Part shown: piece after piece, positions 25,904 to 33,286 of the stretch
Position numbering within the stretch: position 1 is the stretch's first letter
How the letters are laid out: each line of letters starts with the position of its first letter
NCBI RefSeq assembly: GCF_009865385.1
Contig: NZ_WWJT01000768.1
Location: 1 to 43,844 of the forward strand
Reading direction: 5' to 3'
Length of the DNA: 43,844 nucleotides
Source of the DNA: Streptomyces sp. SID486
GTDB taxonomy: Bacteria; Actinomycetota; Actinomycetes; Streptomycetales; Streptomycetaceae
Notes under the pieces: generated by a model
Databases searched by the model: none
What the model saw: only the letters and a program-made list of their open reading frames with translations
What the model was told of the DNA's origin: nothing
Made by a program: the position numbers and the translations under genes

Positions 25904-25995
25904 GTTCCGGCGCGCCGGATACTGGGCGAACATGGCCCGGATCCGCGAAACCCCGGTCCCGGCAGATCCGGCGACGGGAGATCAGGCCCCATGAA

Positions 25996-26075
25996 CCCGG
26001 TCCCATAGACCCGCCGGTCCCGCAGACCCGGTCCCATAGATCCGGTCCCGATAGCTCCGGTCCCGATAGCTCCGG
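25996..26075. repeat. Short imperfect tandem repeats, about 14-17 bases
   Basis: Five drifting units based on CCGGTCCCATAGA or CCGGTCCCGATAGCT follow one another in the gap between LCP copy 4 and the thioesterase gene; the last two are identical. Confidence 0.7.
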
Positions 26076-26096
26076 ATGGATCCGGCCCTCGCAGCC

Positions 26097-26657
26097 TCAG
26101 TCCTCGAAGCCCTCGGCCGCCCGCCTCTCGCGCAGCTCGCGGATCGCGCGGCGGCGGGCCAGGCGGTGGGTGCGGCGGATCTGCGCCTCCTGGCAGCGGC
26201 GGCGGTCGCGGTCGGTCTCCGGCATCACCGGCGGCACCCGGCGCGGCTTGCCGTCGGCGTCCACGGCGGCGAAGACCAGGTAGGCCGAACCCACCTGGGT
26301 GGGCGGGGTGGACTCGTTCCAGCGCTCGGCCAGGACACGCACGCCGACCTCCATGGAGGTCCGGCCGGTCCAGTTCACCTGTGCCTTCACATGGACCAGG
26401 TCGCCGACGCGGACCGGCTCCAGGAACACCATCTCGTCCATGGACGCGGTGACGGCGGGTCCGCCGGAGTGCCGGCCGGCCACCGCGCCCGCCGCGTCGT
26501 CGACCAGTTTCATGATCACTCCACCGTGCACCGTCCCCAGCAGGTTGGTGTCGCTGTGGGTCATGATGTGGCTGAGTGTGGTGCGCGAGGCGGACGTGGG
26601 CTTGCCCGGGATGTCCGGCTCCGTGTCCCGTCCCGCTTCCGTGGCCTGGTCTGTCAT
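26097..26657 (-). CDS. Hotdog-fold acyl-CoA thioesterase
   Basis: A 186-residue acyl-CoA hydrolase. The hotdog domain has the family sequence MTHSDTNLLGTVHGGVIMKL (about residues 32-51) with the catalytic DDAAGAVAGRH, then AQVNWTGRTSMEVGVRV and GSAYLVFAAVDADGKPRRVP. These cytosolic enzymes hydrolyse fatty acyl-CoAs to free acid and CoA. The C-terminal 35 residues are highly basic. I start at the ATG at 26657, just after GGTGGAGGG; a GTG three codons earlier is possible. It is divergent from LCP copy 5 and shows no direct link to wall synthesis. Confidence 0.88.
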   Translation of the reverse strand: MTDQATEAGRDTEPDIPGKPTSASRTTLSHIMTHSDTNLLGTVHGGVIMKLVDDAAGAVAGRHSGGPAVTASMDEMVFLEPVRVGDLVHVKAQVNWTGRTSMEVGVRVLAERWNESTPPTQVGSAYLVFAAVDADGKPRRVPPVMPETDRDRRRCQEAQIRRTHRLARRRAIRELRERRAAEGFED

Positions 26658-26762
26658 GCCCTCCACCTTATGCCGAGGGTCCGGTCGCGGAATTTGTGTC
26701 GTCTTCGCAACAGCGGCGCTCTGATTTTCCGACAGCCCTATGGAGCACACCTCGCCGCCCGG

Positions 26763-26768
26763 CACACT
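26763..26768 (+). promoter_or_regulatory. -10-like box before LCP copy 5
   Basis: CACACT lies 7 bases before the ATG at 26776, which has no ribosome site, so a leaderless mRNA is likely. Confidence 0.4.
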
Positions 26769-26775
26769 GGGGCGC

Positions 26776-28083
26776 ATGAATGACTGGCCCGAGGGATGGT
26801 CCGACGACAACCGCGGCCCGCGCTACGGACGCGGCAGTGCCGGCGCGCAGCCGGAGGGTGCCCGCGTGATGCGTCAGGTGCGGCGCGGCCCGGCGGTTCC
26901 GCCCGGACCGCGCTCGGCGTACGGCAACAGCGGTCCGGCGGCACCGCCGCACGGGGCCGGCGTGCCGCAGCAGCCGTCGTACGTCGACGGCCAGGGACAC
27001 GACGGCTACGACAGCGGTTACAACACCGGCCAGGTCTACGGCGCCCCTGGTGGCCGCGGACCGGGTGACCCGTCGGGCACCGCGGGCCGCGCCCCGCGCC
27101 CGGCACCGAACTGGCGGCGCCGGATCAAGTGGACGGCGATCACGGTGGCGACCGTGTTCGTCGTCACATCGGTCGCGACCTACTTCTGGGCCGACTCCAA
27201 ACTGCGCCGCGAGGTGGACCTGTCCAAGGTCATCGACCGGCCGGAGGCGGGCGACGGCACGAACTACCTGATCGTCGGCTCGGACAGCCGTGAGGGCATG
27301 TCCAAGGAGGACGAGAAGAACCTGCACACCGGTGGCGCCGTGGGCAAGCGCACGGACTCGATGATGATCCTGCACGTCGGCGGCAACGGCGACACGCTGA
27401 TCTCGCTGCCGCGCGACTCCGACGTGGTGATCCCGTCGTACAAGGGCTCGACGTCCGGGAAGCTCTACCCGGCGCAGGGCCGGCACGCGAAGCTGAACGC
27501 GACCTACGCCGAGGACGGGCCGACGCTGCTGGTGCGCACGGTCGAGGCCAACACCGGACTGCACATCGACCACTACGTGGAGATCGGCTTCCAGGGCTTC
27601 GCGAACATCGTGGACTCGGTGGGCGGTGTCGAGATCGACATCGACAAGGGCTTCAAGGACAAGTGGTCGGGCGCCGACTTCAAGGCGGGCAAGCAGACGC
27701 TGAACGGCCAGCAGGCCCTCGCCTTCGTCCGTACCCGGCACGCGTTCGCCGCGTCCGACCTCCAGCGCACGAAGAACCAGCAGAAGTTCCTGGCCGCCCT
27801 GGCCCACCAGGTGGCGACCCCGTCGACCATCCTCAACCCGTTCAAGTTCTACCCGACCATGGGCGCGGGCCTGGACTCCCTGATCGTCGACAAGGACATG
27901 TCCCTGTGGGACCTCGGCTCGATGTTCTGGGCGATGAAGGGGGTCAGCGGTGGTGAGGGCACCTCGATGAACATGCCGATCTCCGGTTCGGCCGGCGGCA
28001 ACCTCGTCTGGGACAAGGCGAAGGTGAAGACGCTGGTGGACGAGCTGAACAACGACGAGAAGGTCACCGTCTCCGGCAACTAG
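26776..28083 (+). CDS. LCP family glycopolymer transferase, copy 5
   Basis: A 435-residue LCP protein. The first 110 residues are a Gly/Tyr/Pro-rich cytoplasmic tail (for example GHDGYDSGYNTGQVYGAPGG), then one membrane helix (about 120-140). The core has NYLIVGSDSREGMS, RTDSMMILHV, LISLPRDSDVVIP, KLNATYAEDGPTLLVRTVE, IDHYVEIGFQGFANIVDSVGG and DLQRTKNQQKFLAALA. No LytR_C domain follows, unlike copies 2-4. The ATG at 26776 is preferred over one at 26740. A strong hairpin ends the transcript 16 bases after the stop. Confidence 0.93.
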   Translation: MNDWPEGWSDDNRGPRYGRGSAGAQPEGARVMRQVRRGPAVPPGPRSAYGNSGPAAPPHGAGVPQQPSYVDGQGHDGYDSGYNTGQVYGAPGGRGPGDPSGTAGRAPRPAPNWRRRIKWTAITVATVFVVTSVATYFWADSKLRREVDLSKVIDRPEAGDGTNYLIVGSDSREGMSKEDEKNLHTGGAVGKRTDSMMILHVGGNGDTLISLPRDSDVVIPSYKGSTSGKLYPAQGRHAKLNATYAEDGPTLLVRTVEANTGLHIDHYVEIGFQGFANIVDSVGGVEIDIDKGFKDKWSGADFKAGKQTLNGQQALAFVRTRHAFAASDLQRTKNQQKFLAALAHQVATPSTILNPFKFYPTMGAGLDSLIVDKDMSLWDLGSMFWAMKGVSGGEGTSMNMPISGSAGGNLVWDKAKVKTLVDELNNDEKVTVSGN

Positions 28084-28099
28084 CCCGTTGTCGCGGCAG

Positions 28100-28131
28100 G
28101 ATCAGGGGCACCCGGGCGGGTGCCCCTGATC
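28100..28131. terminator. 14-base-pair bidirectional terminator
   Basis: GATCAGGGGCACCC (28100-28113) pairs perfectly with 28118-28131 over a GGGC loop, between the converging LCP copy 5 and copper-binding protein genes. Confidence 0.88.
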
Positions 28132-28149
28132 CGTCCCGGCCGGGCAGGC

Positions 28150-28512
28150 TCACATGCCGGCGCCCGCCATCGCCCGGCAGGTCTGCGCGGAGCGGCGACA
28201 CGCCTCCGCGCAGCGCATCATCTGCTGATCGTCGGGCATGGACATACACGCCTCCGCGCACATGTCGCACATCTTGGCGCAGAGCATGCACATCTCCGCG
28301 GACATGGGTGAGCGCCGCATCATCATGTCGGCGCACATGCGGGTCATCTCGGAGCAGTCCAGCAGGGCGCGCATGATCTGCATCTGCTGCTGGCCGCCCT
28401 TCTGCATGCAGGAGCTCATGGTCTCCTCGCACATGCTGTGGCAGCTCATGCAGGCCTCGATGCACTCCTGCATCTGCTGGGTGGGGGCGGGCGTCATCTG
28501 CGACTGGGTCAT
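28150..28512 (-). CDS. Four-helix-bundle copper-binding protein (DUF326/Csp-like)
   Basis: A 120-residue protein with 15 cysteines and more than 20 methionines. Cys residues recur every three to four positions along predicted helices (ECIEACMSCHSMCEE, MCMLCAKMCDMCAEACM, RCAEACRRSAQTC), so they face the core of a four-helix bundle. This is the pattern of the cytosolic Csp3 copper-storage proteins, which bind many Cu(I) ions. No signal peptide is present. The ATG at 28512 has a perfect AGGAGG 4-5 bases upstream. I see no typical CsoR site in front of it. It probably buffers copper. Confidence 0.88.
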   Translation of the reverse strand: MTQSQMTPAPTQQMQECIEACMSCHSMCEETMSSCMQKGGQQQMQIMRALLDCSEMTRMCADMMMRRSPMSAEMCMLCAKMCDMCAEACMSMPDDQQMMRCAEACRRSAQTCRAMAGAGM

Positions 28513-28594
28513 GGCTCCTCCTGGGAGGCGGGGGCCCGGGGCGGACCCCGTGTGCTTCCGTCCTACGTCCCGGCCGCCGGTCCCGCATGTGACC

Positions 28595-28644
28595 GACCGG
28601 TCGGGAGGCGCCCCCGGGGGACCGGTCGGGAGGCGCCCCCGGGG
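28595..28644. repeat. Perfect 25-base tandem duplication
   Basis: Units at 28595-28619 and 28620-28644 are identical, starting GACCGGTCGGGAGGCG. They lie in the 244-base gap upstream of the copper-binding protein gene and downstream of the acyl-CoA dehydrogenase gene. Confidence 0.9.
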
Positions 28645-28756
28645 AGCGGACGCGGCCGCCCGGCCACGACGCCGGCACCCGGCACCCGGCACCGATGACC
28701 CGCCGAAGACGTCAGCGGTCGCCCCCCGGAAGCAGCTTCCGACCTGCACGGGCTCG

Positions 28757-29914
28757 CTAGGGGAGGTTCCTCGCCATCACGATGCGCTGTACCTGGTTCG
28801 TGCCCTCGTAGATCTGGGTGATCTTGGCGTCGCGCATCATGCGCTCCACCGGGTAGTCGCGGGTGTAGCCGTAGCCGCCGAGGAGCTGGACGGCGTCGGT
28901 GGTGACCTCCATCGCGGTGTCCGAGGCGAAGCACTTGGCGGCGGCACCCAGGTAGGTGAGGTCGGCGTCGCCGCGCTCGGAGGCGGCGGCGGCCTGGTAG
29001 GTGAGGGCGCGGGCCGCCGAGATCTTCATGGACATGTCGGCGAGCATGAACTGGATGCCCTGGAAGTCGGCGATCGGCTTGCCGAACTGCTTGCGCTCCT
29101 GGACGTAGCCCTTGGCGTAGTCGAAGGCGCCCTGGGCGACACCGAGGGCCTGGGCGGCGATGGTGATGCGGGTGTGGTCGAGGGTCTTCATGGCCGTCAT
29201 GAAGCCGGTGCCCTCCTCGCCGATCATGCGGTCGGCGGGGATGCGGACGTTATCGAAGTAGACCTCGCGGGTCGGGGAGCCCTTGATGCCGAGCTTCTTC
29301 TCCGGGGCGCCGAAGGAGACGCCCGGGTCGGACTTCTCGACGACGAAGGCGGAGATGCCCTTCGAGCGCTTCGACGGGTCGGTCACGGCCATCACCGTGT
29401 AGTACTCGCTGACGCCCGCGTTGGTGATCCAGCGCTTCACGCCGTTGAGGATCCAGTGGTCGCCGTCGCGGACCGCCTTGGTCTTCATGCCGGCCGCGTC
29501 CGAGCCCGCCTCCGGCTCGGAGAGGCAGTACGAGAACATCCCGTCGCCCTTGGCGAGCGGGCCCAGGTACTTCTTCTTCAGCTCCTCGGAGCCGGAGAGG
29601 ATCACCGGCAGCGAGCCGAGCTTGTTCACGGCGGGGATGAGGGAGGAGGAGACGCAGGCGCGGGCCACCTCCTCGATCACGATGACCGTGGCGAGCGCGT
29701 CGGCGCCGGACCCGCCGTACTCCTCGGGGACGTGCACCGCGTGCAGGTCGTTCGCGACGAGGGCGTCGAGGGCCTCCTGCGGGAAGCGGGCCTCCTCGTC
29801 CACCGCCGCGGCGTAGGGCGCGATCTTCGCCTCGACCAGGGAACGGACGGCGTCCCGGAGCATGTCGTGCTCCTCGGACGGGCGGTACAGGTCGAAGTCA
29901 GCCGATCCGGCCAC
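28757..29914 (-). CDS. Acyl-CoA dehydrogenase
   Basis: A 385-residue flavin-dependent acyl-CoA dehydrogenase of full family length. Visible signatures are FSYCLSEPEAGSDAAGM with the FAD/substrate loop, WITNAG, the ERKQFGKPIADFQGIQFMLADM helix, QLLGGYGYTRDYPVERMMRD, and the catalytic glutamate in QIYEGTNQVQR near the C-terminus. It introduces the alpha-beta double bond into acyl-CoA. The position next to purE/purK matches mycobacterial FadE25. Start is a GTG at 29914 with a GGAG somewhat far upstream. The upstream region is AT-rich with an operator-like inverted repeat. The chain-length preference cannot be read from the sequence. Confidence 0.94.
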   Translation of the reverse strand: MAGSADFDLYRPSEEHDMLRDAVRSLVEAKIAPYAAAVDEEARFPQEALDALVANDLHAVHVPEEYGGSGADALATVIVIEEVARACVSSSLIPAVNKLGSLPVILSGSEELKKKYLGPLAKGDGMFSYCLSEPEAGSDAAGMKTKAVRDGDHWILNGVKRWITNAGVSEYYTVMAVTDPSKRSKGISAFVVEKSDPGVSFGAPEKKLGIKGSPTREVYFDNVRIPADRMIGEEGTGFMTAMKTLDHTRITIAAQALGVAQGAFDYAKGYVQERKQFGKPIADFQGIQFMLADMSMKISAARALTYQAAAASERGDADLTYLGAAAKCFASDTAMEVTTDAVQLLGGYGYTRDYPVERMMRDAKITQIYEGTNQVQRIVMARNLP

Positions 29915-29954
29915 GGTCTCTCACGCTCCAAAGACGCAGTGATACTGACGCTAA

Positions 29955-29968
29955 TTACCGTTAAGTAA
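29955..29968. promoter_or_regulatory. Inverted repeat in an AT-rich promoter region
   Basis: TTAC (29955-29958) and GTAA (29965-29968) flank CGTTAA in a stretch (29936-29985) much richer in A and T than the rest of the window. It lies 41 bases before the acyl-CoA dehydrogenase start and resembles a TetR-type half-site pair. The spacing of -35 and -10 elements could not be fixed. Confidence 0.4.
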
Positions 29969-30094
29969 CTCAAATTTTAGAGTGCGGCTCGCGGGACGCC
30001 TACGTGAGCTACACGACAGCGGGGAAATTGCCCGGCGGACGGCCCGACTATGCTCGGCTCCGCACTACCGACGTACCCGAGCTGGAGCGCACCC

Positions 30095-31438
30095 ATGAGC
30101 CTGAGGATCACCGTGATCGGCACCGGCTACCTAGGCGCCACGCACGCCGCGGCCATGGCCGAGCTGGGCTTCGAGGTGCTGGGTCTGGACGTCGTGCCCG
30201 AGAAGATCGCCATGCTGGAGCGCGGCGAGACCCCGATGTACGAGCCGGGTCTGGAAGAGCTGCTGCGCCGGCACGTGGCCGGGATCGAGGGGTCCACCGG
30301 GCGGCTGCGGTTCACCACGGACTTCGCCGAGGCCGGTGCCTTCGGCGATGTGCACTTCGTGTGCGTGAACACCCCGCAGAAGCACGGCGAGTACGCCTGT
30401 GACATGTCGTACGTCGACTCCGCGATCGCCTCGCTCGCCCCGCACCTGCGCGGCCCCGCGCTGGTCGTCGGCAAGTCGACCGTGCCGGTGGGCTCCGCCG
30501 ACCGGCTGGCCGCCTACCTCGCCGAGCACGCGCCCGCGGGCGGCGACGCCGAGCTGGCCTGGAACCCGGAGTTCCTGCGCGAGGGTTTCGCGGTCCAGGA
30601 CACCCTGCACCCGGACCGGATCGTGGTCGGCGTGCGCAGCGAGCGCGCCGAGAAACTGCTGCGCGAGGTGTACGCGACGCCGACGCAGGAGGGCACGCCG
30701 TTCGTCGTCACCGACTTCCCGACGGCCGAGCTGGTGAAGACGGCCGCGAACTCCTTCCTCGCGACCAAGATCTCCTTCATCAACGCGATGGCGGAGGTGT
30801 GCGAGGCCGCCGGCGGTGACGTGGCGAAGCTCGCGGAGGCCATCGGGCACGACGACCGGATCGGCAGGAAGTTCCTGCGCGCGGGGATCGGCTTCGGCGG
30901 CGGCTGCCTGCCCAAGGACATCCGGGCGTTCATGGCCCGGGCGGGTGAGCTGGGCGCCGACCAGGCGCTGACGTTCCTGCGGGAGATCGACTCCATCAAC
31001 ATGCGCCGGCGTGGCCAGATGGTCGAGATGACCCGGGAGGCGCTCGGCGGCGGATCGTTTCTCGGCAAGCGGGTGGCGGTGCTCGGTGCCACCTTCAAGC
31101 CGGACTCGGACGACGTCCGTGACTCGCCCGCGCTGAACGTCGCCGGGCAGATCCACCTCCAGGGCGGCCAGGTGACGGTGTACGACCCGAAGGGCATGGA
31201 CAACGCCCGCAAGGTCTTCCCGACCCTGGGCTACGCCGACTCCGCTCGGGCGGCCGTCCGGGGCGCCGACGTGGTGCTGCACCTGACGGAGTGGCAGGAG
31301 TTCCGCGAGCTGGACCCTGCGGCGCTGGGTGAGGTGGCGGCGGCCCGGCTGCTGCTGGACGGCCGCAACGCCCTCGATCCGGAGCTGTGGCGGCGGGCCG
31401 GCTGGACGTACCGCGCGATGGGCCGGCCGACCGCCTGA
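30095..31438 (+). CDS. UDP-glucose 6-dehydrogenase family protein
   Basis: A 447-residue nucleotide-sugar dehydrogenase. The N-terminal NAD domain starts MSLRITVIGTGYLGATHAAA; ELVKTAANSFLATKISFINA is the central helix, and the catalytic cysteine lies in GIGFGGGCLPKDI (about residue 271). The C-terminal UDP-binding domain has GATFKPDSDDVRDSPALNV. The family oxidises UDP-glucose to UDP-glucuronate in two NAD steps; GDP-mannose or UDP-ManNAc dehydrogenases are close relatives. The ATG at 30095 has GGAG 9 bases upstream; an in-frame ATG at 30050 is unlikely. The product would suit surface polysaccharide synthesis. Confidence 0.92.
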   Translation: MSLRITVIGTGYLGATHAAAMAELGFEVLGLDVVPEKIAMLERGETPMYEPGLEELLRRHVAGIEGSTGRLRFTTDFAEAGAFGDVHFVCVNTPQKHGEYACDMSYVDSAIASLAPHLRGPALVVGKSTVPVGSADRLAAYLAEHAPAGGDAELAWNPEFLREGFAVQDTLHPDRIVVGVRSERAEKLLREVYATPTQEGTPFVVTDFPTAELVKTAANSFLATKISFINAMAEVCEAAGGDVAKLAEAIGHDDRIGRKFLRAGIGFGGGCLPKDIRAFMARAGELGADQALTFLREIDSINMRRRGQMVEMTREALGGGSFLGKRVAVLGATFKPDSDDVRDSPALNVAGQIHLQGGQVTVYDPKGMDNARKVFPTLGYADSARAAVRGADVVLHLTEWQEFRELDPAALGEVAAARLLLDGRNALDPELWRRAGWTYRAMGRPTA

Positions 31439-31439
31439 C

Positions 31440-31570
31440 GGCCCGTCACGGTACGACCGTCTGACGGACGTTACGACGGCCCGGCTGACGGATGGTACGG
31501 CCACCTGACGGACGGTACGACGGCACTGCGGGACGGCGCGGCGGCACGGTACGACGGCGCTGCGGGACGG
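31440..31570. repeat. Degenerate tandem repeat based on CTGACGGACGGTACGACGG
   Basis: At least six drifting copies of a roughly 18-21 base unit follow the UDP-glucose dehydrogenase stop codon and lead into a terminator. Units differ by substitutions and small indels. Confidence 0.65.
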
Positions 31571-31584
31571 CTCGGGACGGGCGA

Positions 31585-31621
31585 CGCCGGTTCGGCCGAG
31601 GCTCAGTCGGCCGAACCGGCG
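31585..31621. terminator. 15-base-pair bidirectional terminator
   Basis: CGCCGGTTCGGCCGA (31585-31599) pairs perfectly with TCGGCCGAACCGGCG (31607-31621), loop 7 bases, between the converging dehydrogenase and CGNR genes. Confidence 0.85.
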
Positions 31622-31653
31622 TCTGCCCGCATTCTGCACCACACCGCCGGGCG

Positions 31654-32160
31654 TCACGGCCCCTTCGCCCGGTATCGGCGCATCTTCGCGCGGGCCCCGC
31701 ACACCTGCATCGAGCACCAGCGCCCGCGGCCGGCCGGGCTGCGGTCGTAGTACGCCCAGAGGCAGGTGTCGGCCTCGCACGCCTTGAGCCTGTTCCAGGT
31801 CCCGGCGACGAGCGCCTCGGCGACGGCGGCGGCGACCCGGGAGAGCAGGGGGCCGGTGTCGGCGGCGACGAGGCGGGCCGAGCCGTCGTGGTCGTCGACT
31901 GCGACATGGAGCGGGGCCCGTGCCAGCAGGGCGCCCAGCGGGGTCACCGCGCGGTGCGGCGGGTGTCCGGCATGGGCGAGCAGCGCCGCCCGCAGCGCCT
32001 CGCGCAGTTCGCGGGCCTCGGCGAGCCCCGCCTGCGCGATCCCGAGGCGGCCGCGGCCCTCGGGCGTGTCCAGCGAGTCGGCTCCCGTCTCGACGTCCAG
32101 CGTGTTCACCAGCGCCTGGACCAGGGCCAGGCCGCCGGGAGCGGCCGATCTCTCGCTCAT
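31654..32160 (-). CDS. CGNR zinc-finger (ABATE-domain) regulator
   Basis: A 168-residue protein. The N-terminal ABATE-like domain starts LVQALVNTLDVETG and covers about 120 residues. The C-terminal zinc finger has two Cys-x4-Cys pairs, CEADTC and CSMQVC, followed by the family tetrapeptide in the form CGAR and a basic RAKMRRYRAKGP. CGNR proteins are thought to bind nucleic acid, probably as transcription regulators. The ATG at 32160 has no close ribosome site. It diverges from two VOC genes across a 96-base gap full of GTAACC-type inverted repeats, so autoregulation and control of the VOC genes are likely but inferred. Confidence 0.85.
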   Translation of the reverse strand: MSERSAAPGGLALVQALVNTLDVETGADSLDTPEGRGRLGIAQAGLAEARELREALRAALLAHAGHPPHRAVTPLGALLARAPLHVAVDDHDGSARLVAADTGPLLSRVAAAVAEALVAGTWNRLKACEADTCLWAYYDRSPAGRGRWCSMQVCGARAKMRRYRAKGP

Positions 32161-32169
32161 GCTTGCGAC

Positions 32170-32234
32170 GTTACCCCTTCTAGGGGAGCATGCAGTAACC
32201 GTTACCGGTTACCCGCCTCTATAGGTAACACCGG
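32170..32234. promoter_or_regulatory. Clustered GTTACC/GGTAAC operator sites
   Basis: GTAACC (32195-32200) and GGTTAC (32207-32212) flank GTTACC. A further GTTACC lies at 32170 and GGTAACACCGGTT at about 32224-32236. A TATAGG (32220-32225) that could be a -10 for the VOC gene overlaps the rightmost site. A regulator bound here would block both divergent promoters. Confidence 0.6.
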
Positions 32235-32256
32235 TTGCTGACACCAGGAGGTGGTC

Positions 32257-32625
32257 ATGGCTCTCGCCCGACTGGACGTCGTGGTGCTGGACTGTCCCGA
32301 CCCCCGTGCGCTGGCCGGCTTCTACGCCGCCGTGCTGGGCGGCACGGTGGAGGAGGACGCGGAGGACAGCGGGTGGGTGGACCTGAAGCTGCCCGACGGG
32401 GCGGCGCTGGCCTTCCAGCGGGCTCCCGGGTTCGTGGCGCCCGAGTGGCCGGCCGCGGACCACTCCCAGCAGTTCCACCTGGACCTGCGGGTGGAGGACC
32501 TGGACGCGGCGGAGAAGGGGGTGCTGGAGCTGGGGGCGCGACCGCTGGACACGGACGACCGGTCCCGGACCTTCCGTGTCTACGCCGACCCCGCGGGGCA
32601 CCCGTTCTGTCTGTGCGCCTGCTGA
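32257..32625 (+). CDS. VOC (glyoxalase-like) protein, copy 1
   Basis: A 122-residue vicinal-oxygen-chelate fold protein with MALARLDVVVLDCPDPRALA, FYAAVLGG, the repeated beta-alpha-beta-beta-beta half EDLDAAEKGVLELGARPL and the terminal DPAGHPFCLCAC. Family members are glyoxalases, dioxygenases or antibiotic-binding proteins; this short type is usually annotated as a bleomycin-resistance/glyoxalase-like protein with unknown substrate. The ATG at 32257 has a perfect AGGAGG. It is followed by a close paralogue. Confidence 0.88.
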   Translation: MALARLDVVVLDCPDPRALAGFYAAVLGGTVEEDAEDSGWVDLKLPDGAALAFQRAPGFVAPEWPAADHSQQFHLDLRVEDLDAAEKGVLELGARPLDTDDRSRTFRVYADPAGHPFCLCAC

Positions 32626-32649
32626 GCAGGAACCAAGAGACGCACGAAC

Positions 32650-32730
32650 CGGAAGACGCAGGACACGGAAGACGCAGGTCACCGAAAGAGGCAGGACGCC
32701 GAAAGAGGCAGGACACCGAAGGACACAGGG
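32650..32730. repeat. Short tandem repeats between the VOC genes
   Basis: Five units of 16-18 bases, CGGAAGACGCAGGACA drifting to CCGAAAGAGGCAGGAC, run through the 113-base gap. The array is unusually purine-rich on the plus strand and stops at the ribosome site of the second VOC gene. Confidence 0.75.
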
Positions 32731-32738
32731 AGGACTTC

Positions 32739-33125
32739 ATGACGTCTGTGGCACGGTTCCGTTCCGTCGTGCTCGACTGTCCCGATCCGCATGCGCTCGC
32801 CGCCTTCTACGCGGCGGTGGCCGGCGGCACCCCGCGGGCCGAGGACGACGACTGGGTCGTCCTGCAGGTCCCGGACGGACCGCGGCTGGCCTTCCAGCGG
32901 GCGGAGGGGCACACCCCGCCGGAATGGCCGCGCGCGGACCACAACGGCCAGCAGTTCCACATCGACTTCGACGCGGGTCCGACCTGGGCGGAGCTCGACG
33001 CGGCGCACGAACGGGTGCTCGCGCTCGGTGCCCGCCCGCTGGACCTGGAGGACCGCGAGAAGAAGGACTTCCAGGTGTACGCCGACCCGGCCGGGCATCC
33101 CTTCTGCCTGTGCCGCATCGAGTAG
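32739..33125 (+). CDS. VOC (glyoxalase-like) protein, copy 2
   Basis: A 128-residue paralogue of the preceding protein, sharing VVLDCPDP-ALA-FYAAV-GGT, LAFQRA-G, PEWP-ADH--QQFH and YADPAGHPFCLC. The pair is a tandem duplication. Start is ATG at 32739 with GGGAGGA 5 bases upstream. The histidine of DHNGQQFHID and the later glutamate could be metal ligands, but not all VOC metal positions can be assigned here. It is probably co-transcribed with copy 1 under the divergent CGNR regulator. Confidence 0.87.
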   Translation: MTSVARFRSVVLDCPDPHALAAFYAAVAGGTPRAEDDDWVVLQVPDGPRLAFQRAEGHTPPEWPRADHNGQQFHIDFDAGPTWAELDAAHERVLALGARPLDLEDREKKDFQVYADPAGHPFCLCRIE

Positions 33126-33225
33126 CCGGGACCGCGGACCGCCGCAAGGGCCGGGACCGCGGACCGTCGCGAGGGCCGGGACCGCGGACCGCCCCAAGGG
33201 CCGGGACCGCGGACCGCCGGCAGGG
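33126..33225. repeat. Four 25-base tandem repeats
   Basis: Units begin at 33126, 33151, 33176 and 33201, all starting CCGGGACCGCGGACCG and ending AGGG; they differ only in the six to seven bases between. The array starts directly after the VOC copy 2 stop codon. Confidence 0.92.
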
Positions 33226-33286
33226 CCGTGGAACGCGGGCGCCGCAGAAGCCGGGGCCGCGCCCGGCCCGGCGGCCGGGACGGTGT

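Noticed and set aside
33126..33225. CRISPR array
   Set aside because: The 25-base units abut each other without spacers and only six to seven bases vary; no cas genes are present.
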